Shown here: positions 31,165 to 41,834 of the stretch, one piece after another
How positions within the stretch are numbered: position 1 is the first letter of the stretch
How the letters are laid out: each line of letters opens with the position of its first letter
Assembly (NCBI GenBank): GCA_012845835.1
Contig: JABAKD010000002.1
Span: forward strand, 9,834,120 to 9,898,119
Length of the DNA: 64,000 nt
Reading direction: 5' to 3'
DNA from: Undaria pinnatifida
Taxonomy: Eukaryota; Sar; Phaeophyceae; Laminariales; Alariaceae
The notes under the pieces: model-generated
Databases searched by the model: none
What the model saw: only the letters and a program-made list of their open reading frames with translations
Told to the model about the DNA's origin: nothing
Program-made: the position numbers and the translations under genes

Positions 31165-31268
31165 CACGTTCCACGATGCTAGCTCTTGCTCCTTCGCTTT
31201 CATGTCCGTGGGTTTTGCCAGATCCTCAAACTTGTACTTCTCAGTGTGCTTCTTGGGGGGGCTTTCCT
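31165..31268 (-). CDS. 104-bp exon, charged
   Basis: The acceptor CCGTTTCCACAG precedes 31268, and the donor GTG before GTGAGG lies at 31164/31165. It reads ESPPKKHTEKYKFEDLAKP, TDMKAKEQELASWNV. A following intronic segment repeats part of the exon end (GCATCGTGGAACG versus GCGTCGTGGAACG at ~31045) and a CAAGAGCCG-TACAAATCTCACCCGG segment recurs at ~30735, so this intron contains diverged internal duplications. Confidence 0.45.
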
Positions 31269-31269
31269 C

Positions 31270-33445
31270 TGTGGAAACGGTCAGGGTAATCGAGGCACGT
31301 AAGGCACATTAAGTTCATTGTTTTTGAAACACACTTTGTCGAAAATTCCAAAACATGCCAAAAAAAACTTGATTATCCAAATCAAGGTCAGGAAAAACGA
31401 AGAGTTGGAAAATTAGTTTTAAGCTTTCCGTTTGTTTTGCACTCGGTTAAAATGTACTCGGTTTAAATTCCAAGTTTGTGACAGAGCGTCTCCGTACTAC
31501 AGTATATTTCGATACAAGTTTTCCAAAATAGTTCCAACTTCTTCCAACTTTGAAAGAAGCAGACTTCGATAAGCATGACCCTTAGAAGGAAAAGAGGTTG
31601 ATGTACTTTTGAACCAGTCCCCCGCGAAAGCAAGTACGCTTGGAAGGAAAATACGCTCATGAAGTGTCCTAGAAGTAGTCGGTGTGGCCGACCTCATTTG
31701 TGTAAGCAATCAAGACGCGTTTGGGATAATCATGAAATGAGACGGGCAAGAGGCCTACGTCGTTAAATGCCATCCGACTCTAGTGGGACTAGTAAAGCTG
31801 GTTCTCTACTACGTCTTCAGAGGTTAAGAAAGTGAGTAATCACCAAGGACTAGCTTAATAGACAGACCTGCCAGGGGATACTCTGTCTCTCCGCCCATGC
31901 ACCTTACATAAGGCAGACAGGAAGAGGAACTCATGCACGAAGCCGCAGCAAATTCAGACTAGACGGTACAGTAGTTCCCGAGCGAGAGAAGGAGAGAGAG
32001 GGGGACCCACGATATCTCCCTGAAATATAGCCTGCTGAACCACGACGTAAATACGAAGGGGATCGAACTGGTACAGGAAAATAATTACTAGCATACAAGG
32101 GCTCCGCGGGCGGCTGACGCCGCCCGCTACGCTCGCGCGAGGCAAGGAAGAATGCAACTAAAAACGTATGTAAAGGGGGCAGAAAGAAGAGACCCATGAT
32201 TCGGTGCGAACAGCGATTTGATAATGCCAAGAGCTGCTTGTGCAGAGCAAATTGCCCTGTTGTGCTCAGCTGTGCTGTGTGCTTTTGTTACCGGTGTCTG
32301 ATCGGCAGTAGAGGTATGGGGGTAATTTGCGTGGGAGGAAAAACAGGGGGCCGTAAAAGATCAAATATATATGTAGAAAAAGAAAAAAGAGGAAAAGTAG
32401 TACTCCGTACACAACACGCATTATACCCGGTGTAGTAGTACCGGTATGTACTATTGGCGTTTCGTATTTCGAACGAAGCTGGAAAGCACAGAAAAGCTGG
32501 AAAGGTTCCGCAAGTAATTTGGAAGTTGGAGCTCTGAGAGGCCAGGGATGGGCAATCCCTGAGAAAGACAAAATTAAGTAAGTCTATAGTCTAGAGATAC
32601 AGTGCCAGCCCTCGCATCTGAAATCGCGGTGCTGGCGCAGGCTAGACTTCTTGTTTATAAAAGGGTGTGTTCCACACTAACTTCAGTATATCCAATACAG
32701 GAGTTTTTGTGTTACCGGGAATCCAAAGCCGGGTTTCCTGTGGGGCTCAGTCGTGTAAGGTGACAGATAATTCAGATTATACTGTTAATAGTAGGCTACG
32801 TGACGTGCCAACATTTCAGCTTTTTTCACGCAGTTCGCCGATATGTCCAAGTGTGCTTGTTCGCCCCCAATACGGCCATGTACGGTGTAGTCCAACTATT
32901 ACAGCATGGATATTATTACCTTGACCACAGTGATTGTCCTACATGAGTTCGTCGTAAACACGACGTGAGACACCAGAGCAGCGCTCAAAGATAACAACAA
33001 ACAAAAAAAAACATGGATGCCTTCCACGCAATATATACAATCTGATATACGTACCACCATCAGTATTGCACAACCCGACTTGCTTGAGGTTTCGCGTTTT
33101 TTACTCCCACTTTAACCGAAGCGCAGTCCGATGAAGATATTGACAGGTATCATATCATATCATATTACAGCACAAGGAAAGCAACGCCCGAGGTAAACAT
33201 CGCGTAACGGTGCTTCTCACGAACAGATGATATAATGCCACCCATGCAGTAGCTCCAATTCATCTATGTGGTCTTCAATTTTCAATTACCTCCCCCCCCC
33301 CGCCCCTTCCCCGCCAGCCCTACAATCACCTACTATCATTACGCGTGCAGTAAGCTCCTACTCATTTATGCGAACCATCCCCCCTACCCTCAGCGGTCAT
33401 ACTACTACTAAGTAACTACAGGATATACATAATAAACTGGTGCAT
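31270..33445. other. Gene-poor stretch with an LTR-like fragment
   Basis: 31750-31920 resembles 45300-45455: shared GTTAAGAAAGTGA, GACCTGCCAGGGGAT-CTCTGT and ACCTTACA ends, typical of the R/U5 part of an LTR. 32100-32135 has a GC hairpin (GCGGGCGGC/GCCGCCCGC). 33280-33320 is a C tract. No exon convincing enough to call. Confidence 0.35.
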
Positions 33446-33449
33446 GTCA

Positions 33450-33672
33450 CAGCTGTCAGATTTTGCCCCCCTCAAAAACGGGGTATAGAGTTTCCGCACA
33501 CAGATGGATTAACACCATCCTGTTGACCCTGGTACAAGCTACGCTGTAGTTCTAAGGGGAGTCGCCGACCGATATCATTAATGAGGACACACACCCAGTA
33601 ATACGTGCGGTCGGAGTATCACACACAGCTTGCAAAGATAAGTTTTAGACGAAATCCTCGATCTCACAGCTA
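33450..33672. mobile_element. MITE family C, copy 3
   Basis: CAGCTGTCAGATTTTGCCC at the left and the inverted GACGAAATCCTCGATCTCAC then AGCT at the right, with GGGGAGTCGCCGACC in the middle. It is the same orientation as copy 1. Confidence 0.75.
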
Positions 33673-33859
33673 GAGGCGTATTTTTTTTTTCATGTTGTAT
33701 ATATGCGGCTCTGCTGGACGAGTGGGAGCAGTAACTCGAACCCTGTTTGCAGCACTCGCGGAGCTCACGTGTACAGACGCACTACGAGCACTACGTATAT
33801 TTAACTACAACTACAAATACATATATATATATATATATGTTGGTGCGTGCACGAGAGCG

Positions 33860-34240
33860 GCCGAAGGCCCCGATTTGGACCAGGTTTTGAGCCGCCTTCG
33901 AGATAACTCGAGCTGAGGTCCACCTCTCGGCCTGCTGTTTCCTGGAGATGCCTCACCTATTAATAGCTCGACTCTCCCGACCCTGCCGGGGTGGTCGGCG
34001 TCGATCGTGCTCGCTTCGTGTCGCGGTGGCCAACGCAATATCTCGTCTGTAAAATTAACCCGTTCCGAAATGTCAAGCGCGGACCCGTACGTATAAAACT
34101 AAAATCCCGATCGAATACGAGCCAGTAAACAGTAGTAGCAGTGTTACAGTAGTTCCGTAGTTAGACAAGCACTGTTTGTAGTCACCACTCGCGGGTTCGA
34201 GGCCTGTCGTAAACGTGTTGCTCTTGTTTCCTGCTGAGGC
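33860..34240 (+). mobile_element. tRNA-headed repeat family B, copy 1
   Basis: Begins GGACCAGGTTTTGAGCCGCC. It contains GTTCCGAAATGTCAAGCGCG followed by a TATA-like CGTATAAAA (34090-34098), then AGCCAGTAAACAGTAGTAG. Last comes a tRNA-like module: GTTCCGTAGTTAGACAAGC (A-box region) and GCGGGTTCGAGGCC (B-box region). Copies or parts lie at 35795, 36605, 38275, 39850 and 41835. Confidence 0.55.
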
Positions 34241-34384
34241 CGGTGCTAATGGAAGGCCAAAAGTGAGATATTCCCGAAGATCCCAGCCAAACTTTGCCTG
34301 GACGGTCGCGTATGGGCCTAACTTTGTAGTACAAGCTGGGCCGGCCAAGACGCTCAAAACAAGCCAATATTGCTGTGCTGTGCT

Positions 34385-34627
34385 CATTTTTTCGAGTTCG
34401 GACCTGAAATTTTGACACGTGATTTGGACCAAGCTCACCAAAACAGTACTTGGCGAACTAAAAAAAAAACAATCGTTGACTTTTCATCAATTTCATGATT
34501 TTGGAAACCTTTTGGCCGGCCATATGTCGGCCATTTTTTTTTTTTTTTTCAGTTCGCCAAGTGCTGTTTTGGTGAGCTTGGTCCAAATCACGCGTCAATT
34601 TTAGGTCCTAACTTCAAAAATTGAGAG
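34385..34627. mobile_element. Foldback element with ~84-bp arms
   Basis: The arm containing GATTTGGACCAAGCTCACCA (34421-34440) is repeated in inverse at 34573-34592. Pairing extends from TTCGGACCTGAAATTTTGAC to GGCGAACTAAAAAAAA, with ~73 nt between the arms. The loop holds a second hairpin (GGCCGGCCATATGTCGGCC). It could be a foldback MITE or could be transcribed as a double-stranded RNA. Confidence 0.7.
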
Positions 34628-34629
34628 GT

Positions 34630-35790
34630 GCATGGCCAAGTTTCCACCGAAGGGCCTCTGCAAACAAATTTACATATATTTCAGGGATTCATCCATAACA
34701 TTCGAAGGAAAGTGACCCATGAAATGAAACGCATATGTCCCTACTCCTCGTCCCAAGATGTACATACCCAGAAAAATTGAGCCAATTTCATCCACGTTGT
34801 ATTTCGAGCAATTTTAGAAAAAGCAACACAAAAAAATCATGAAAAACATGCTCAAACTAGGAGACGTGAGTAGCAACCACTTTTTTCGGCTCCAACTTGG
34901 CAGATTCTCAAGCTGGAGTGCTTCAAATGACCACCGTATCTAGCTGATTACGAGGATATGCTCAGTTTGCAGTGGGTCACTGTCGTTCAAAAGATATGCC
35001 CGACTGACCGATTATGAGTTTCTTGTCCGACTCAGCTTGTGATGTTTTTTGGAACTTTCCAGTTTTCCGGAAAAAATGGATTTCTCGCGGCGATCTTCGC
35101 CAACATCGGCTTGAGACATTCTCAAAGCAGATGTCGGATTAGGCGCGGGGTGATTTCGTGTGCTCCGCACACTTCGTTCGACGAAACCAACGACAGCGTC
35201 GTGAACTCTGAACGTGGCGAGCTCGTTAAGGGCTCCGACCTCTCCTTGGTGTACAGTGCTCACTCTATGGCCGGTGATTTGTGGCGGGCTCCGATCAGGC
35301 TTGTGCTAAAACGCATTTGGCGGCTGGTGTGTAGAAACCTGAAATCAAAACTCTCTATCGTCCCTCAACGGGCAAAACAAAGATTTTTGAGCGGATTGGA
35401 CCGAAGACCACGGGAGAACACAATCAATCTCTCAGGCCCTAGGGCATGGATCAAGATGAGATCATCAGCGCTGTCACTTGCACTCATGTGACTTTGTCCG
35501 GAGCGAAGAGGAGTGATCGTGGGTTGTCTCTACCTCGAGATCGAAGGTCCATGATTAATCCTGTTTGGTGGACACTGGTGATTGAGGCTTGACAAAAAAT
35601 GAAAAATTGGCCAATTCGGCCGCATGACAAACAAAAAGCCAAATATAAATGTTTTACTCGTTTTTTCCCCGTAGCGACGATGCTGGTCATCTTTCAGCAA
35701 ACAATCCTAAAAACAACTTTGGAAACTTTCTGGTCAAACTATCGGCCTTCCATTATTAGCACAGGCCAAGTTTTGTTTTTGCTCCTGCGA
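34630..35790. other. Unassigned region with overlapping open frames
   Basis: A + frame from ATG at 35042 to TGA near 35491 (about 149 codons) reads GERGELVKGSDLSLVYS-like sequence. The minus strand 35012-35263 is also open and reads GALNELATFRVHDAVVGFVE. One of them may be a decayed transposon or host exon, but neither has clear splice or domain support. The rest is A/T-rich and repeat-like. Confidence 0.25.
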
Positions 35791-35794
35791 ACAC

Positions 35795-36145
35795 GAGCCA
35801 GTAAACCGCAGTATAGTTCCGCAGTTAGACACGCACTCTGTTTGTAGTTACCAGTCGAGGGTTCTAGGCCTGTCGTAAACATTTTACCCTTTTTTACTTT
35901 AGTTTTTTTTTTGTTTTTTCCCTGTTTGTGTTCGAGCCTCGATGTGTATCCACTATTATGTTACTATTTTTTTGTTTGTTTTAGGGTTGTTTCCCTTTTT
36001 TTTGTTCCGGACGTGCCAGGTATCGACCCAAAGTGGACATCTGATTATTATGTTTGCATACTACGCTGGGTACTGCTTGCTGTATGTCGTACTGCTGGTG
36101 CTGCTACTGGCGCATCATGTTGAATTTACACGCACATAAAAACTG
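35795..36145 (+). mobile_element. tRNA-headed repeat family B, copy 2
   Basis: Head GAGCCAGTAAACCGCAG, GTTCCGCAGTTAGACACGC and CCAGTCGAGGGTTCTAGGCC. Body TGTGTTCGAGCCTCGATGTG, T-rich tracts, GGTATCGACCCAAAGTGGAC and TACGCTGGGTACTGCTTGCT. A body-only duplicate follows at 36235-36480. Confidence 0.6.
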
Positions 36146-36234
36146 TGCGGCGTTGCAGCTGATGCTACTGTGTGTGCAAGCTGTACTCCTATGGCTTGCC
36201 GTTTGCTGTTGGACTTTCGCTTCTGCGGCTTTCT

Positions 36235-36480
36235 CCTTTTTTCAAGTTTGGTTTTTCTCACGTTTGTATTTGAGCCTCGACGTGCATCAGGTAGATATGT
36301 TACTCTTTTTTTGTTTATTGTGTTTTCCCCTTTTTTTATTTGCGTACCGGGTACCAGACGAAAGCGAACATATAAAAATTATGTACGCATCCTACGCTGG
36401 ATACTGCTGCTGCTGCATGCTGTGTGTTGTTGTTGTTAGATTTACACGCACATAAGAGTTGTTCGGCGTTGCTGCTGTCA
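36235..36480 (+). mobile_element. Family B body duplicate
   Basis: Repeats the body of 35925-36145 in tandem: GTATTTGAGCCTCGACGTGC, CGTACCGGGTACCAGACG, CATCCTACGCTGGATACTGC and the following CACGCACATAA. No tRNA-like head. Confidence 0.55.
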
Positions 36481-36604
36481 CTATATGCATGTATGTTATA
36501 CTTCTGCGGCTTGCCGTTTGTCGTTGGACTGTCGCTGCTGCTGCTTGCTGTAGTTGTAAATACATGTATTAATATGTTGGTCATGTCATCTCAGCGATCG
36601 AGAG

Positions 36605-36835
36605 GCTCGATTTAGACCAGGTTTTGAGCCGTCTTCGAGATAAGACGAGCTTAGATCTACAACCCTGCCGGGATCCGCGTCGGCCGTTCTCGCTGCGTGT
36701 CCTTGTGGCCAATGCAAATCCACGTTTTTGCTAAATTTCCGTTCCGAAATGTGAAGCGCGAGGCTGTGCGTATAAAAACACTAACATCTCGTTAGAATAC
36801 AAGCCAGTAAACATTAGTAGTACAGTTATCGGTGT
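36605..36835 (+). mobile_element. Family B 5' segment, copy 3
   Basis: GACCAGGTTTTGAGCCGTCT, CCGTTCCGAAATGTGAAGCG, GTGCGTATAAAAACAC and AAGCCAGTAAACATTAG, as in 33860-34140. The tRNA-like module is absent or degraded. Confidence 0.5.
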
Positions 36836-36839
36836 CAAT

Positions 36840-38270
36840 GAAGGCATAATAATGTTGCCGACAGCAGCTATAAAAAGGTCCCATAAAAAGATGAAGGGAA
36901 AAATGAAAAATTGATCGTTACTAAATTAACCAATCAAAATCACTGACGTATCCTTGTCAATAGTGATGAGTATGACCAATGTTATAACCAAAAAGTTCAA
37001 AGTTAGTCACTGTTGTCTTGCTTCTTCTTGTTTTTGAGCTATTAATACAAAGTTTGAGCGCTTCTTTTAACCCATCCATGCTGATGGTTGTACGTTGTGT
37101 ACAGTGTGCCCTCGTTTCGGGCCACGACGCCCTACAACATAACTCACAGCCCGCACTCAACGGGACATTCGACGGCACCTGGCTCGCAGACATGCAGCGC
37201 TCGAAGCGATAGCTGACCGCACGAGAGGCCGGCAGCAACCCACGCAGGCAGAAAATCAACCACAGCAGTAGTTTGCAGCAGAAGAGCAAATCGCAGCACA
37301 GTTCCCCACGTGCTTTGGCCAGCATCAGTAGCATCCCACGGCAGGCGCTAGACAGCAGCGACAGCCCACGACCGGGGGCGATACATCTGCAGCAGTCCAT
37401 GCCCGACGACGATCCCACCGTTTTTGCTCGACCAGCTGCAGCAGCGAGCAGTCATGCCTGCTGCGTCGCACTCCTATGATGCCGGGTGAGTATCCTAGGC
37501 TTCGCTGCGTTACCCTGTACTACAGCTGCTGCAGCTGTGGTACCTACCTGTACATTGTACTCTAACAATATGTACGGATATATAGAGACCGTGCAAATAG
37601 CAATATCAAAACAAAAAGATCCTTATATTTACGAACATATCATGGTGATTGGATGCACCTGGTACGTGTCTACATCACCTGGTACGTGAAAGCACATAAA
37701 AAAAAACATCGATCTTGTGTTGTGAAGTGGTGAACCCTTGGGACAACGAATCCGGCATAGCATGCATCCAGAACATATATTAGTAACATGACATCTTGCA
37801 TTTTCTCTCTGAAAGTGATCATTTGTGCCCCGTGATTTCTCATGGGTAATTATACTGATTCCGGTGCGGTTTCCTGTGATGGACGGTAAGGATAGTACAT
37901 AACCCAACGGAGTGAGTGAATAATCATAATCTTGCGCGAACTGAAACAACCCTGACCAGCGGGGGAGACAAGGTAAAAAGAATAGAACATTTAAGGAATG
38001 CCTCGCTCTACTTGAAGTTTCAGCGTGAAATGTGCGTTTGTCCCAAACTAAGCCCACCCCACGTATCCCACCATGACTACCGATTTTCAGCACCTAACTC
38101 CACCCTAAGCCCGAGGAATCATCGAACAAAATACACGCGGTCGGTGTTTAATCATCAAGATGTTTTGTTACAAGGCTTTTTGCCCGTGGCATTAATATTT
38201 TCTTTCTTTCCCCTGATCGATCCGGAAGATTGGGACATGACATTGCGGCGGAATAGCCCTTCATTGACAC
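36840..38270. other. Gene-poor stretch with one possible exon
   Basis: Around 37345-37487 a Gln/Ser/Pro-rich open segment (DQLQQRAVMPAASHSYDAG in one frame) ends at GGTGAGTAT, a strong donor consensus, at about 37486. No acceptor or family is evident. 37660-37685 has a short direct repeat of ACCTGGTACGTG. Otherwise I see nothing. Confidence 0.25.
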
Positions 38271-38274
38271 CTCT

Positions 38275-38560
38275 AACAGCAGTGGTTCGGCAGTTAGACA
38301 TGCGCTGTTACTATTCACCAGTCGCGGGCTCAAGGCCTGCCCTAACGTTTTGCTATTTTCGTTTCAAGTTTATTTTATTTTGTCTTTTTTCTCCTGTGTG
38401 TGTTCGAGCCTCGATGTGTATCCAGTATTATCTTACTCTTTTTGGGTTCAGTGTTTTCGGGTTGATTCCTTTTTATTTATTCTGTACGCACCAGGTATCG
38501 CCTAAAGTGAACAAGTGCGTATGCATGGTCGTACGTGCAAGAAAATAAAATGTTGTCCCG
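38275..38560 (+). mobile_element. tRNA-headed repeat family B, copy 4
   Basis: GGTTCGGCAGTTAGACATGC and CCAGTCGCGGGCTCAAGGCC form the tRNA-like head; then GTGTTCGAGCCTCGATGTGT and CACCAGGTATCGCC-AAAGTG. The same order as copy 2. Confidence 0.6.
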
Positions 38561-38564
38561 GTAG

Positions 38565-39130
38565 TATTCGTACAACAGTAGTTTGAAGGTTTGTCCCGAA
38601 CGATTTTTAATCGATAGCCGCGAGTCTCGGTGAATTCACTTTTTTTTTCAAGTCAGGTTACTTGCTTTCTTCCCTTGGGTTCGAGCCTCGGTGTGTACAT
38701 TATCCGATCCTCTCTTTATATATTTTTCCCCTTCTTACTTTTCTTCTTTATGTACCAGCTCAAGGCAAAGTAAAAATATTATCATATGCATATTATTACA
38801 TTGGAAATGACGCTTGCTGTTGTCGAACTGCCACAGCTGTCGCTCCTGATGTTGTTGAAATTACACGAACATAAGTATCGTGCGGGGGGCTGCTGCTGTT
38901 GTTGTTCGTCATCGTGTGTCGAATGACGCAAGTTGTTGCTGTTGTTCGTTGCACCTGACCCCAGCGCTTATTTTTCTGTATTAAAACACGATTTATTTGG
39001 ATGTACCCCTTGGCAGTGCTGTTGCATGTACAGCCTCGACTTACCTATAATCCTATAACCAAAATATATATAATGCATATTCGAAAACTACGGGCACGCA
39101 TGGAGCCAAGGCGGGCGGCAGCCCGGCGCG
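38565..39130 (+). mobile_element. Family B-related element, uninterrupted paralogue
   Basis: Runs from GTCCCGGTAGTATTCGTACA through GGGTTCGAGCCTCGGTGTG, GGAAATGACGCTTGCTGTTG, GGGGGCTGCTGCTG and the tail CGAAAACTACGGGCACGC, GGAGCCAAGGCGGGCGGCAG. 41835-42870 is the same element with a 388-bp MITE inserted, so this copy gives the empty site. Confidence 0.6.
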
Positions 39131-39134
39131 GCGA

Positions 39135-39840
39135 AGCTCTCTTGGTAAATATCAGTATGATGATCTAGTTGCGCTTCGAAAAATTCTGGCCCGCATTCCT
39201 GATGTTGGTTTGTGCTTGTGTCAAAGCCTGATTGGTATTTTGTTTGTGGTTTGCGAAACTGTAACGCATCTTCGGAGATGCGACGGAACCTATGATTCCC
39301 CGGGAAACTATAACAAAATACCTCGAATCTTTTGTGATTAGGGTCACCACGTGGCTGGGAGGAAAATCCCCTCAGTCGCACTTCAAAACTCTGCACATTT
39401 GGCTCTCCTCCCCGCGCGATGGCACTCCGGATATCGTGACTTCTGTCTCCGCGAGCCTGCCTGTGCCCAACTCACCTGGTTTATCGATCATGCTAGCAAG
39501 GCGAAGGACACAGTACGCTGGGGTGCAGGCTGGCTAAGCTTGGTCGCGGGGAGAAAAGTCTCGGCACCCATGCCGGCTTCATGATGGGAGAAAAGAGGAT
39601 GATGTAGAAAAATGTAAATCAAAGTATTGAGCTTGAAGTGACAAAGGGTGCTTGCTCGCCCCATTGTCATACTTTTGGTATACATGACTCCAGAGTCAAG
39701 TTCATATACCAATTTATTCTACCCTTTCGGGAAACAATGTGTTCCACCGCATCTCCGGAGCTGCTACCGTCACACACACCAAATAACCATATCGTGAATC
39801 AGACGTGCGCACAACCTGGAGGAGTGCTGGTTTATGCTTG
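39135..39840. other. Gene-poor stretch; open frames without support
   Basis: The segment 39300-39580 is open in two plus frames, one reading LTWFIDHASKAKDTVRWGAG. I see no clear splice borders. It follows the family B tail and may be coding sequence of a larger retroelement or a host exon. Confidence 0.25.
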
Positions 39841-39849
39841 TGGACCAAG

Positions 39850-40260
39850 GCAGTTTGCGTTTTCGCAAAAATTCCGTACCGAAATGTCGAGCGCGGAACC
39901 GTGCGTATAGAAAAACTTCAATATCGTTTGACTTTTTTTTTTTCTAATCCTCCGGCGGATGGGGAATCTTTGACTATAAACCAGTGACATACAGTAGTAG
40001 TATTACTACAGTAGTTCGACAGTTAGACAAGCATTGTTCGTATTGGCCAGTCGCGGGTTCGAAGCTTGCGGTAGATATATTTCCCTTTTTTTTTCAAAGT
40101 GTTTTTTGTTTTTTGTTGTCCTGTTTGTGTTCGAGCCTCGACGTGTATCCAACCAATATTTCGCTACCGGTTTTTGTTTGCTTTTGGGTTACTTCCCTTT
40201 GTTTTCTGTGCGTACCGGGTATCGGCCCAAAGGGAACATGTTATGATTTTAAAATTATTA
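39850..40260 (+). mobile_element. tRNA-headed repeat family B, copy 5
   Basis: TTCCGTACCGAAATGTCGAG, GTGCGTATAGAAAAAC, AGTTCGACAGTTAGACAAGC, AGTCGCGGGTTCGAAGC, then TGTGTTCGAGCCTCGACGTG and GTACCGGGTATCGGCCCAAA. It is the longest collinear copy: 5' segment, head and body all present. Confidence 0.6.
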
Positions 40261-40265
40261 TAAAC

Positions 40266-40677
40266 ACGTCAGGTGTGAGTTCGATCAATTTAGGGTCGAT
40301 AGTCATTTTTGCAAGCTGCATGATCACTGGCCGCTCGTTGATACAGATGTATTATCCTTTGAATGCACATCACTCCTACTACCGTTGTTGTCGGCATGAA
40401 CATCAACAGAAAATTGTTTTAATGGTATATAGCTATCACACGTACATCGCAAGGTAGTGTAAGTTGTTATGATTCGTTAATGTTAACAACAATATTCTAA
40501 ATACGTGCAGAAGTAAAACAATATCAACGAACACAACGGTATTAACAAAAAACGTATACCACCAGAAGTAGTGAACATAAAACCTGCATTGAAGCGTAAT
40601 TATAATTAAACGGGCGACCGCTGCATTACGCAGCTTGCAAATTATCGACCCTATATTTGTCGAACTCACAGCTGACA
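40266..40677. mobile_element. MITE family C2 with ~70-bp inverted repeats
   Basis: Left GTCAGGTGTGAGTTCGATC, TAGGGTCGATAGTC, TTTTTGCAAGCTGCATG; right is the inverse of GTCAGCTGTGAGTTCGACA, TAGGGTCGATAA, TTTGCAAGCTGCGTAATGC. The inside is AT-rich and non-coding. Solo ends of the same family occur at ~43360-43430, ~58700-58755 and ~60303-60362. Confidence 0.75.
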
Positions 40678-40689
40678 TTGTCAAATAAT

Positions 40690-41150
40690 TTTATGAAGAA
40701 CATTATTAGCATTGTATGTAGATGACATGGCAAGCCCCTATTAATAACACTTTTTAGAGGTATCTGGTTCATCTTTTGAATGTGTATGTCTTGAGATATC
40801 TATTGTCCAAGGCATAAGCAGAAACGGCCTGCCATATCTACCCGTTATGCCAACCCCGGATTCTTGGAGTAAAAAAAAATAACACCGTGGACCACAATAA
40901 ACGAGTCTACGAGCAGCTGTCTACCAACGGTTTAATTCCTAGCTGTTATTGAAACCATTATGATTGTCTACTCTGTGCCCCCTAATGGTACGATATGTAT
41001 GGGTGACAAATGTACAAGGCACTATAGTAGTCTGCTATAAATACTGGTGCTGTTAATACGTTGATAAATAGTAAAGAAGAGAAAAAATGAAAAACATCCC
41101 ACCCTGGACAATTCCAGTTCTAAATTATGATCGTATATTGTGACTGCAAT
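40690..41150. other. No gene seen
   Basis: AT-rich sequence (TATTAATA words) without open frames of interest or recognised repeats. Confidence 0.3.
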
Positions 41151-41164
41151 TGAACTGGGGTGTT

Positions 41165-41500
41165 GTCTTATTAATAGGAGTTGCCTGGATAGTTGATTTA
41201 CAAAGTTGTCCATTATATGAAATTGCCTGGATAATTGATTTGCGAGGTTGTCAACTAAATGGAATTGCCTGGATAATTGATCTGCAAAGTTGTCTATTAA
41301 ATAAATGGAATTGTCTGGGCAATTGATTTGCAACGTTGTCTATTGAATAGAATTACCTGAAAAATTGATTTACAAAGTTGTCTTTTCAATGGAATTGCCC
41401 GGATAATTGATTTACAAAGTTGGCTAGTAAATGGAATTGCCTCGGTAATTGATTTGCAAAGTTGTCTGCTAAATGGAATTGCCTGGATGAATGTCATCGC
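41165..41500. repeat. 42-bp tandem repeat, about eight copies
   Basis: Unit GGAATTGCCTGGATAATTGA, TTTGCAAAGTTGTCTATTAA, AT. 42 is a multiple of three, so all frames stay open across copies, giving a repetitive Ser/Gln/Leu/Cys translation on the minus strand; I regard this as chance. Confidence 0.85.
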
Positions 41501-41834
41501 CAATATTCTGCAACAATAGAGTATTGCTTGTACAATAGAATGGGGTAGTAAATTACTACCAGGTATAGACGATGGGTTCAGCAATCGAGTTCCGTGGGTA
41601 ACTATTAATAGCAATTGTTTCGACCATTGATTATATCGATTGGGGTGTATTAACAGAACTTGGCTGAACAATAGGGCCCGGTAGGCGCCTATGAATAAAA
41701 TGGTCGGTGCGATGGAGCTCGAGGGGTTTCAATTAATTGGAATTAGAGACCACAATAGACAGTCAATTGCAATAGGAAGCTATTAATAATATATTATAGG
41801 ACCATTGTCTACTGTCCAGGGTCTGATAAGAGCA

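Noticed and set aside
41022-41671. Minus-strand frame with repeated CKSI-Q-IPF peptides
   Set aside because: The 42-bp repeat is a multiple of three so stays open by chance; no start, splice or domain.
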